Translations under genes and position numbers: made by a program | Notes under the pieces: model-generated | What the model was told of the DNA's origin: nothing | What the model saw: the letters and a program-made list of their open reading frames with translations, nothing else | Database searches by the model: none | Source: Christensenellaceae bacterium | Lineage (GTDB): Bacteria > Bacillota > Clostridia > Christensenellales > DTU072 | Direction of reading: 5' to 3' | Assembly: GCA_031260775.1 (NCBI GenBank) | Contig: JAISKW010000111.1 | Location: forward strand, 1 to 6,818 | Length of the DNA: 6,818 nt | Shown: positions 1 to 6,214 of the stretch, in pieces | How positions within the stretch are numbered: position 1 is the first letter of the stretch | Layout of the letters: each line of letters starts with the position of its first letter

Positions 1-3000
1 CCCTCTATTATAAACGGAAGCGCGGTGAAATAAATAATCTCAATATTTTCGAACGCGGCGGACTTAAGCCCCGGTATGGTATTGTGCAAAATCGTGTTCG
101 TCACCTCCAAATTCATAAACGTGAACGCCGCCGAGGCGAGCATTGCGCCTACGGCTATCACGAACGGCACAAACGAATGCACGCGTATTACTCCGCTCTT
201 ATTCAGCCCTAACGCCCTTTCAACGCCGATTTCGCGCTTGTTCCGCACGACGCTTGCCGCAACGAACGTCGCCGTGGCAACAATCAACGCGAACATCAAT
301 ACGAACAGAAGCGGCGTAAATATTTCGCGCATCGTGTCGATTACCTCCGCCGCATCGTTCAAAAGCGGCGAGTACGACGAACGGTAATACAAATTATTGT
401 TCTTTACAAGCTCGAACAGTCTGTCTATTGAGGAGTCGGAATTGAATTGCACCGCAAGCCCCGCAAAGTAATTAACGCTCTGCGCAAACCGTGCGAAATA
501 GCCGTCGGAGAAAATTATGCCGTCCTTTTCATCAAAATAGTTGTTCGGCGAGACAATGACCGCGACAACCCTTATGCCGTCCGCCGTCGTTTGAGGGGGC
601 AAAAGCGGGTCGAATTCGGTGCCGAATTTCCGCAAATAATACAGCTGCGTTACCACCGCTTCCTTATCGGCAAGCGCGTCAGTAACATAAGTATAGTTAA
701 TACCCGCCGCATATTTTACGGTGTCGGGCGACTCGCTCAAATACGAGGCAAGTTGCTCCGAGGATACGGAGGTATAATGCTCGCCGTCGGTAATAACGTT
801 ATTCGTGTAGCAAAACTTGTGGAAATCGGTTGCGGCAAAGAGTGCGAGGTAATAATTTTCCACATTATACGCGAAGTCTAACTGCTCTTTTGCCGTGCCG
901 CCGCCGAGCAAAACGTCCAAATATTTTTCGGCATAGCCGGTTTCAACGATGCCCGCAATACGGAAATCCGCAATGGGATACCTTTCGTTCAAGATATTAA
1001 AGGTTGCGGCAAGCGCGCCCTCGAAACCGCTGTTCAAGAACTCTTTAAGCTCGTTTCGGGTCTTAGGGAGGGCAAATTCGATACCCGTTTCGTGGGTTTC
1101 GATATAATCGGACAAGAGCTTTGTCGCGGCAAAAACCATAAAATCGGTGACGACGACGGCAGGCAACGCGCGTCCGATTTCAGTTTCGGGCATACCGTCC
1201 GCCCTTAGGTCGATGATAGGCGTGCCGTCGCCGTTCAAAACGTACGGGAAGCCCGAGGCGTCAAGCATAGTTACGTCGCCGCCGTTTGCGGCGTAGTACA
1301 AGCCCACCGCGGCGGAGTTAGGGAATTGCTCTCCCAAGGCAGCCGGCGTTTGCGGCGCGCCGCTTTGCGGAAAATACGAACGGAAAGTGACCGCAGTCAG
1401 TCTCTCGCGCCTGTCGCTGAAAATTTCTTCAAGCGTGCCGTGGTCTTTGAATATACTGTGTATAAGCTCGGTCTCTTTCGCGCTCGGCGCAAGCGAGGAC
1501 GAGGCGAATTTTGCAAGGTCTGAAAAATCCGTAGCTATCAATTCGTTAAACAGAATGTCGAAGCTTGTTCGCCACGGCTTGCCGTCGTACTCGATGCGCT
1601 CCTGTATTTTCGCATATACGGCGCGCCGTACAAAGTCGTTCGATAACGCCTCTTTTTGCTCGGTCGTAAAAAAGCCGTCGCTTACGGGATGTTGCAAAAA
1701 CCGCACGATTAGATCGGGTAAATCCTCGTTTTCGGCTGGGGCAAGAATGCCTCCGCCGTCGTAGAGGGCGCGCGCCGAATCCAAGGCTTTTTCGTAGTAC
1801 GTATCGAAGAGTATCACGAACGGATTGCTTACCCCACGGTATTTTTCGTTCTTAAACGGATAGCCGAAATGCGCTTGCATATCCGCATAAGTCGTTTCGT
1901 AAACGCCCGTCGCGGCAAAAGGGGTATCCGCCGAAATAAAAGATGAAAACGGCGTGTTTTCAACAACAGCGGAGGTTGTACTCTCGCCGAGCGCGTCAAC
2001 AGAGGGGATTACGAACCCGTACGCGCTGTACAACCGCTGCACGCTGAAGTTTGAAGAATCGCTTTTTAAGTTTGCCGCAACTGCCGTTGGGAAGGTTTTT
2101 GCCGACTTAATTGTGACGTTACCGTCGCTTTCGCCCTGATACAGTACCGCCTCGGTTTCGTGTTTGTCCTTGAACGCCTGCGCCTGCGCGCCGTACTTGT
2201 CGTAGGCGATAACGCAAATTCCCAACCCCGCGATGCTCGCGATTAAGGAAATTATTAAAATTGCCGCCGTTACACGCACCCAAGACGAAAGGAAGTTTCT
2301 CCCCGCAAAATAGATTGCGTTTTTGGTGGACAGACGCTCTCCGCTTTTTTCCGCCGCTTTGTTGCAGGCACGGGCGTTTGCCCCTGCTATTACGCCTTCC
2401 GCAAGCGTATAGCCGTACTCGCTTGCGAGCGCGCTTGCCGAAAGCCTCAAAGGTGCGGTGAATTTAGGACTTTCGTAATTGATGAAAGCCGCATTTTCGG
2501 ATACTATAAGCGTGTATTCGGGGTGCGAATTCAGTATATCTAAGTCCTCTTGCGTGAGAACGCAGCCGTTTTCGATAATTATTTCTTTTTTCCCGTTGTC
2601 TAACGTGACGGGGGCAACGCCACGGGGGTTACGGACTTTATCCGAAACAATCTTGCCGTCTTCGATTTCGATAATGCGGTCGGCGAACTCCTCGGCGGAG
2701 GCACGGTCGTGGGTGATAACGACAATCAGCGTGTTTTGCGCGGCAAATTGCAGTTCCTTGAAAATCGCTCTGCCGTTGTTTTCGTCCAACTGTCCGGTGG
2801 GTTCGTCGGCGAATACGACCTCGGGTTTTTTTATTAGCGCGCGTGCAACGGCGGTACGTTGCGCCTCACCGCCGCTTAAAGCGCGGCTTTTGCGCCTTTC
2901 CTTGCCGGCGAGCCCCACGTCCTTTAACGCGTTTTTTGCCGCTGATAGGTCGGATTCGTTTATAATTCTCAGCGACGAGTTGACGTTTTCGACGGCGTTC

Positions 3001-3281
3001 AGGCTTTTGTTCAAGCAGATTTCCTGAAAGACAAACGATACGCAGTTGCGGCGGTATTCCTCACGGGTTAATTCCTTGCCGATTTCCGAGCCGTTTAAGT
3101 AAACCGCGCCGGAGTTTGGGCTATCAAGCCCCGCTAAAATGTTTACGAGTGTGGATTTTCCGCTGCCGCTTTTGCCCAAGATAAACACTAATCCCGTATC
3201 GGGTAAAGTAAAACTGACGGAGGAAAGAACTTCCTCCGTACCGTCGTCGTACTTTTTAATTAGCCTTTCCGCGCGAAGCAT
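1..3281 (-). CDS. MacB-like ABC transporter, ATPase fused to FtsX-type permease (3' end beyond window)
   Basis: The frame is open without a stop from the ATG at 3281 to the window edge, giving 1,093 residues and no C-terminus. Residues 1-225 form an ABC ATPase: Walker A GKSGSGKST at 36-44, Q-loop around FQE at 85-87, signature LSGGEAQR at 135-142, Walker B VVFADEPTG at 155-163, and H-loop THD at 190-192. One hydrophobic helix (about 336-358) follows a linker. Next comes a large, probably extracytoplasmic region (about 360-985), then a helix at about 986-1012, an FtsX-family segment containing KREIGVERALGL, another helix at about 1030-1055 and the start of a last one. This order is that of MacB-type transporters, which use ATP to drive transmission across the membrane rather than classic transport. 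Typical substrates are peptides, lipoproteins or antibiotics, but none can be inferred here. The outer region is far larger than that of MacB itself. An in-frame ATG at 3305 would add eight residues (MLYLKRIV). The start at 3281 fits the usual N-terminus of the family better. Neither start has a strong ribosome binding site. Confidence 0.93.
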   Translation of the reverse strand, partial: MLRAERLIKKYDDGTEEVLSSVSFTLPDTGLVFILGKSGSGKSTLVNILAGLDSPNSGAVYLNGSEIGKELTREEYRRNCVSFVFQEICLNKSLNAVENVNSSLRIINESDLSAAKNALKDVGLAGKERRKSRALSGGEAQRTAVARALIKKPEVVFADEPTGQLDENNGRAIFKELQFAAQNTLIVVITHDRASAEEFADRIIEIEDGKIVSDKVRNPRGVAPVTLDNGKKEIIIENGCVLTQEDLDILNSHPEYTLIVSENAAFINYESPKFTAPLRLSASALASEYGYTLAEGVIAGANARACNKAAEKSGERLSTKNAIYFAGRNFLSSWVRVTAAILIISLIASIAGLGICVIAYDKYGAQAQAFKDKHETEAVLYQGESDGNVTIKSAKTFPTAVAANLKSDSSNFSVQRLYSAYGFVIPSVDALGESTTSAVVENTPFSSFISADTPFAATGVYETTYADMQAHFGYPFKNEKYRGVSNPFVILFDTYYEKALDSARALYDGGGILAPAENEDLPDLIVRFLQHPVSDGFFTTEQKEALSNDFVRRAVYAKIQERIEYDGKPWRTSFDILFNELIATDFSDLAKFASSSLAPSAKETELIHSIFKDHGTLEEIFSDRRERLTAVTFRSYFPQSGAPQTPAALGEQFPNSAAVGLYYAANGGDVTMLDASGFPYVLNGDGTPIIDLRADGMPETEIGRALPAVVVTDFMVFAATKLLSDYIETHETGIEFALPKTRNELKEFLNSGFEGALAATFNILNERYPIADFRIAGIVETGYAEKYLDVLLGGGTAKEQLDFAYNVENYYLALFAATDFHKFCYTNNVITDGEHYTSVSSEQLASYLSESPDTVKYAAGINYTYVTDALADKEAVVTQLYYLRKFGTEFDPLLPPQTTADGIRVVAVIVSPNNYFDEKDGIIFSDGYFARFAQSVNYFAGLAVQFNSDSSIDRLFELVKNNNLYYRSSYSPLLNDAAEVIDTMREIFTPLLFVLMFALIVATATFVAASVVRNKREIGVERALGLNKSGVIRVHSFVPFVIAVGAMLASAAFTFMNLEVTNTILHNTIPGLKSAAFENIEIIYFTALPFIIE

Positions 3282-3349
3282 AACAATCCGCTTTAAGTAT
3301 AACATTAAGAGGACATTTTTAGAATTGACTGTATAATAAATGAAAGCTT
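3282..3349. promoter_or_regulatory. Divergent promoter region between the ABC gene and recD2
   Basis: These 68 bp separate two divergent start codons, so both promoters must lie here or inside the genes. On the plus strand a perfect -10 hexamer TATAAT sits at 3332-3337, only 12 nt before the recD2 ATG. No good -35 lies 16-18 bp upstream of it; the TTGACT at 3325-3330 is too close to pair with it. On the minus strand TATACT (3301-3296) is a candidate -10 for the ABC gene, again without a clear -35. If these are real, both transcripts have leaders of under about 10 nt. The exact boxes are an inference. Confidence 0.4.
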
Positions 3350-5551
3350 ATGACGGTTTCGGGAATAATAAAAAAGATACGTTTTCGAAACGACGAAAAC
3401 GGCTACACGATTATGCAAATCGAGCCGGAAAACGCGCCGGCTCTTTGGGTTGTCGGCTGCTTCCCCGACGTACAAGCCGAGATTTCCGTGACTCTCATCG
3501 GCGAATACACGGAGCATCCCTCCTACGGACGGCAATTTTCCGCGACGGAAATTGCCTATAACGCCCCGACCGACCGCGAGGGGATTATTAATTACCTCGC
3601 CTCCGGGCTTTTCCGCGGCATAGGCGAAAAGGTCGCGCGCGAAATGGTTGCCGTATTCGGGGCGGCAACGCTCGAGGTTTTGGAAAATAACCCCGAACGC
3701 TTGACGCGCATTAAAGGCATAGGCAAGGCAACGTTAGCCAAAATTTCGGAGGACTTCAAAAAACATAAGGAAATGCAGTCGGTGATTTTGTTCTTTCAAA
3801 AGCACGGCGTGCCGCTTTCCAAGGCAATAAAAATTTACAACGCCTACAAGGACAAAGCCCTTGACGTCGTTAAGGACAACCCCTACAAGCTTATCGAGGA
3901 CATCGACGGCTTCGGCTTCAAAACTGCCGATACGATTGCCGTAAAAATCGGGTTTTCGTCCAATCTTCTTTACCGTTGCCAAGCCGGGGTAGTGTACACA
4001 ATCGAAAACGAGGCGCAAACTAACTCGCACACCTATGTGCCGTATTCCGTAATTATCGAAAAGGCCGCCGCGCTGCTTTCTTGCACGGAGGACGAGGTTA
4101 GCGAAGCCGTCCTTGTTTTGGAGAGGAGCGGTAAAATCGTGCGGATTTCGCGCGAAGGCAAAGAAGTCGGCTTCGCTCTCCGTATGTTTTTCAGCGCGGA
4201 AAAGGCTATAGCCTACCACTTGAACCGACTCAACGACGGCGCGGACATGGTCAGTATTGTGCTTGAAAACGAAATTAAAGCGTTCGAGGAGCAGAATAAA
4301 ATTTTTTTGAACAACAAGCAGTACGACGCAATCGAAACGGCAATTTCTAAGGGCGTAATGGTAATTACGGGCGGCCCCGGTACCGGCAAAACCACAATAA
4401 CCAAATGCGTGCGCGAAATGCTCGTCGCGAGGGGGCTTAAGTGCAGCCTCTGCGCCCCGACGGGCAGAGCCGCAAAACGTATGGCACAGGCGAGCGGTGA
4501 CCTGCAAGCGCAGACTATTCACCGCCTCTTAGGCGCGACACGCGTTGACGACAAATACACCTATCGGTATAACGAAGTTGAGCAATTGGATACCGATGTC
4601 GTAATTTGTGACGAAATAAGCATGTGCGACGTGTTTATATTTTCCGCACTTTTGCGCGCAATGCCCACCGGCTCGCACCTCATTATGGTGGGCGACAAAG
4701 ACCAACTTCCCTCAGTGCAGGCAGGCAATATTTTGGCGGACGTTATTGCCGCGGGGATGTTCCCCGTAATATCCTTAACCGAAATATACCGTCAAGCCGA
4801 GGGCAGCTATATTATCGACAACGCGCACCGCATAAACAACGGGCTTATGCCTATTATCGACAACGCGCATTCAAAAGACTTTTTCTTTGATTGCAAGGAG
4901 AACGTAAACGATATCCCCGCCGCGGTAGTTTCGTACGTCCGCGACCGTCTGCCCGGGCACTTTAACGTTTCGTGGAAGGATATTCAGGTGCTCGCGCCGA
5001 AAAAGGACGGCGAGGCCGGCATACACAACCTGAACCGCACCCTGCAGGACGCGCTTAACGGCGACCCCGATTTGCAGGTTCGTATCGGCGAGTTCGAGTT
5101 CCGCAAGGGCGACCGCATAATGCACGCGAAGAATAATTACGATTTGGAGTGGGTAACAGACGGCGGTTTCGAGGAAGGCAAGGGGGTTTTCAACGGCGAC
5201 GTGGGGTTCATAACAGAGCTTTCGAAAAGCAATTTCACGGTAAAATTCGAGGACGGCAAGGAGTGTATATATAAGGGCGCGGAAAAGGAAGAAATTATTC
5301 CGGCGTATGCGGTGAGTATCCACAAGAGTCAAGGCTCGGAGTTCCCTCTTGTTATCGTAGTTTTGCCGCCGAATATGTCATTTTTCGCGCATAGAAGTAT
5401 GCTGTATACCGCCGTAACCCGTGCAAAAAGCGCGGTGATTTTGGTAGGCTCGCAAAAAACGTTGTGGCGGATGATTCAAAACAACCAAACAGCCGAGCGT
5501 TTCACGGTTCTTTTGGATTTGTTGCGCGGCAATACGGTAAACGGGAAATAA
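3350..5551 (+). CDS. recD2: RecD2-type ATP-dependent DNA helicase (SF1B, RecD/TraA family)
   Basis: This 733-residue protein matches the stand-alone RecD2 (B. subtilis YrrC) architecture and is close to the usual 700-800 residues. Residues 1-75 form the N-terminal domain, with the typical RFRNDENGYTI stretch. Residues 80-205 carry helix-hairpin-helix repeats (FRGIGEKVAREM, LTRIKGIGKATL, IDGFGFKTAD). The helicase core follows: Walker A GGPGTGKTT at 341-349, motif Ia CAPTGRAAKRM at 368-378, motif II CDEISMCD at 420-427, motif III MVGDKDQLPS at 446-455, motif IV around LTEIYRQ at 476-482, NGDVGF at 615-620, and the UvrD-like C-terminal motif YAVSIHKSQGSEF at 653-665 with YTAVTRAK at 686-693. Known family members are 5'-3' helicases acting in repair and at stalled forks without RecBC. 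An in-frame TGA at 3341-3343 makes the ATG at 3350 the first possible ATG; only a weak GAAAG (3342-3346) precedes it. No neighbour points to a specialised role. Confidence 0.96.
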   Translation: MTVSGIIKKIRFRNDENGYTIMQIEPENAPALWVVGCFPDVQAEISVTLIGEYTEHPSYGRQFSATEIAYNAPTDREGIINYLASGLFRGIGEKVAREMVAVFGAATLEVLENNPERLTRIKGIGKATLAKISEDFKKHKEMQSVILFFQKHGVPLSKAIKIYNAYKDKALDVVKDNPYKLIEDIDGFGFKTADTIAVKIGFSSNLLYRCQAGVVYTIENEAQTNSHTYVPYSVIIEKAAALLSCTEDEVSEAVLVLERSGKIVRISREGKEVGFALRMFFSAEKAIAYHLNRLNDGADMVSIVLENEIKAFEEQNKIFLNNKQYDAIETAISKGVMVITGGPGTGKTTITKCVREMLVARGLKCSLCAPTGRAAKRMAQASGDLQAQTIHRLLGATRVDDKYTYRYNEVEQLDTDVVICDEISMCDVFIFSALLRAMPTGSHLIMVGDKDQLPSVQAGNILADVIAAGMFPVISLTEIYRQAEGSYIIDNAHRINNGLMPIIDNAHSKDFFFDCKENVNDIPAAVVSYVRDRLPGHFNVSWKDIQVLAPKKDGEAGIHNLNRTLQDALNGDPDLQVRIGEFEFRKGDRIMHAKNNYDLEWVTDGGFEEGKGVFNGDVGFITELSKSNFTVKFEDGKECIYKGAEKEEIIPAYAVSIHKSQGSEFPLVIVVLPPNMSFFAHRSMLYTAVTRAKSAVILVGSQKTLWRMIQNNQTAERFTVLLDLLRGNTVNGK

Positions 5552-5580
5552 GACCGTTGTAACGAGGCAGTCGTTTTGTC

Positions 5581-5617
5581 ACCCTGCGTGCAGGGGGCAG
5601 GGTTCATTTATTATTAC
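5581..5617 (+). terminator. Probable intrinsic terminator of recD2
   Basis: Thirty nucleotides after the recD2 stop, ACCCTGC (5581-5587) pairs with GCAGGGT (5597-5603) in a 7-bp stem around a 9-nt loop. A T-rich but interrupted run, TCATTTATTATT, follows. A shorter alternative fold pairs CCCTG with CAGGG inside 5582-5595. The position and tail fit a rho-independent terminator, although the uridine tract is broken by A residues. Confidence 0.5.
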
Positions 5618-5639
5618 GCTCCGCATTCTTCATTCTTCC

Positions 5640-5665
5640 GCTTTTCTTTCCCGGGAAAGAAAAGC
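5640..5665. repeat. Perfect 26-nt palindrome
   Basis: The half-site GCTTTTCTTTCCC is followed directly by its exact reverse complement, with no spacer and no mismatch over 26 nt. The symmetry axis is a CCCGGG core, with A/T-rich homopurine/homopyrimidine flanks. It could be a cruciform, a dimeric protein site or the first hairpin of a larger dispersed repeat that continues into the GC-rich hairpin 10 nt downstream. No gene overlaps it. Confidence 0.8.
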
Positions 5666-5674
5666 TCCAAAAGA

Positions 5675-5712
5675 AAGGGGTCGGGGGATTGCGATTTCCC
5701 CCGACGCCCCTT
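5675..5712. terminator. GC-rich hairpin, terminator-like when read on the minus strand
   Basis: AAGGGG plus TCGGGGGA (5675-5688) pairs with TCCCCCGA (5697-5704) and, after a 2-nt CG bulge, with CCCCTT (5707-5712). This gives up to 14 bp around an 8-nt loop. Read on the minus strand the stem leads directly into TTTCTTTTGG, so it could stop transcription arriving from the converging gene ending at 6215. On the plus strand the trailing sequence is TTAAAA, a poorer tail. Together with the 26-nt palindrome before it, it may be one dispersed intergenic repeat module instead. The structure is certain; the function is an inference. Confidence 0.55.
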
Positions 5713-5758
5713 AAAACGCTTTTAGAGCGGATTTATTAGATTGTTTATTACTTTAGGA

Positions 5759-5881
5759 GTGCGGGTTCGGAGAGGTATTTGCTCGGGTTCGGAGAGGCTT
5801 TTGCTCGGGTTCGGAGAGGTTTTTGCTCGGGTTCGGAGAGGTTTTTGCTCGGGTTCGGAGAGGCTTTTGCCCGGGTTCGGG
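5759..5881. repeat. Tandem direct repeat, 22-bp unit, five full copies plus a partial one
   Basis: Copies begin at 5759, 5781, 5803, 5825 and 5847; a partial sixth begins at 5869. The conserved core is GCTCGGGTTCGGAGAGG, followed by a variable 5-nt T-rich end (TATTT, CTTTT, TTTTT, TTTTT, CTTTT). Copy 1 differs near its start and copy 6 has GCCCGGGTTCGG and then diverges. The two middle copies are identical. Because 22 is not a multiple of three, successive copies are read in different frames, which argues against a coding repeat. The spacing is close to two helical turns, as in arrays bound by proteins, but no replication initiator gene is present. A minisatellite produced by slippage is the plainest reading. 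Confidence 0.9.
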
Positions 5882-5898
5882 TTCTTTACCTGCTTATT

Positions 5899-6041
5899 GC
5901 AGTATATTCGCCTTGCCCTCGCGTATTTGGTTTAACATAAAACGCTTGAACGCAGTCAAGGGCGACTTCGTCGTTTTTTCCCTTGACTGCGCCGCGTTCT
6001 ATGTTCTTTTTGCAGTGCGAGGGCGAAGGGCTTTATACTGC
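5899..6041. repeat. 143-bp imperfect inverted repeat (fold-back, MITE-like element)
   Basis: The left arm (5899-5962) and the reverse complement of the right arm (6041-5980) align over their whole length in blocks. Termini GCAGTATA are 8/8 identical, GCCCTCGC is 8/8, AACATAAAACGC against AACATAGAACGC is 11/12, and the inner CGCAGTCAAGGG is 12/12. Between them lie an 8/9-nt diverged block, a symmetric 11/11-nt unpaired block and a small 5/2-nt bulge. A 17-nt loop (5963-5979) separates the arms. Single-stranded DNA or RNA from either strand would form one long hairpin with internal loops. No coding potential or clear target-site duplication is visible. It could be a decayed miniature inverted-repeat transposable element or a structured RNA. 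Confidence 0.75.
5963..5979 (+). terminator. Small hairpin with six T residues inside the fold-back loop
   Basis: CGAC (5963-5966), loop TTC, and GTCG (5970-5973) form a compact 4-bp hairpin followed directly by TTTTTT (5974-5979). This is a minimal terminator shape on the plus strand, nested in the loop of the long inverted repeat. The stem is short, and the T run may simply be loop sequence. Confidence 0.25.
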
Positions 6042-6061
6042 TTTTAATATAATAAATTTGT

Positions 6062-6164
6062 ATATGGATTCTGCGATTTTGCGCAGAATGACAACACGTC
6101 CGACATTGATTTTGTATATTGATATGGATTCTGCGATTTCGTGCAGAATGACAACACGTCCGAC
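6062..6164. repeat. Two direct copies of a 43-nt hairpin unit, 60-bp period
   Basis: Positions 6062-6104 and 6122-6164 are identical at 41 of 43 positions and spaced exactly 60 bp. Each contains ATTCTGCG (6068-6075; 6128-6135) facing CGCAGAAT or TGCAGAAT (6082-6089; 6142-6149) around a 6-nt loop, and then GACAACACGTCCGAC. One difference (6082 C to 6142 T) turns the innermost G-C pair into G-U; the other lies in the loop. The frame GGATTCT...AGAATGACA resembles the hairpin-forming intergenic repeats that recur in many bacterial genomes, a resemblance recalled from general knowledge. It lies downstream of the minus-strand gene ending at 6215 and may affect its mRNA 3' end. Confidence 0.8.
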
Positions 6165-6182
6165 GCGGTCTATTCTACTATT

Positions 6183-6205
6183 ACGCCGCCGTTAACGGGA
6201 GGCGT
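6183..6205 (-). terminator. Hairpin just after the stop of the repeat-tail gene
   Basis: ACGCC (6183-6187) pairs with GGCGT (6201-6205), and an inner CCG-TTAA-CGG (6189-6198) continues the stem around a TTAA loop with small bulges. It lies 9 nt past the TAA of the gene ending at 6215. On the minus strand no T-run follows (AATAGTAGAATAG), so it is a weak terminator candidate and might instead protect the mRNA 3' end. Confidence 0.35.
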
Positions 6206-6214
6206 TGTGTCTTC

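Larger units (their letters stand above)
5552..6214. other. Gene-free convergent intergenic region, repeat-rich
   Basis: These 663 bp lie between the recD2 stop and the stop of the minus-strand gene. No open frame here has a plausible start, ribosome binding site and protein-like composition. The content is the set of hairpins, the 22-bp array, the fold-back element and the 60-bp-spaced pair listed separately. Short AT-rich stretches (for example 5731-5755 and 6044-6065) lie between them. No tRNA or rRNA was recognised. Confidence 0.75.

Noticed and set aside
447..881. Plus-strand open frame of 144 codons
   Set aside because: It is antisense to the outer domain of the ABC protein, Arg/Val-rich, and lacks a ribosome binding site.
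2479..3027. Plus-strand open frame of 182 codons, Ser/Phe-rich
   Set aside because: It lies antisense to the ABC ATPase domain, whose Walker and signature motifs are intact on the minus strand; its own translation shows no family features.
3325..3330. TTGACT as a -35 box for recD2
   Set aside because: It ends one base before TATAAT. The only -10 at proper distance would be TTATGA overlapping the start codon.
3734..4522. Minus-strand open frame of 262 codons inside recD2
   Set aside because: It is antisense to the helix-hairpin-helix and Walker A regions of RecD2. The composition is that of a shadow frame and no motif is visible.
4871..5332. Minus-strand open frame of 153 codons inside recD2
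   Set aside because: It is antisense to conserved helicase motifs; there is no independent start signal or recognisable domain.
5759..5881. CRISPR array
   Set aside because: The copies are contiguous without unique 30-nt spacers; only a T-rich 5-nt end varies, and no cas genes are present.
5759..5881. tRNA-like GGTTCG segments
   Set aside because: GGGTTCGG recalls a T-loop, but no acceptor, D or anticodon arms can be built and it recurs every 22 bp.
5741..5935. Small plus-strand open frame across the 22-bp array
   Set aside because: Its peptide simply reads the repeat in rotating frames (RVRRG, SGSERLL, GFGEV) and the start is a TTG without a suitable ribosome binding site.
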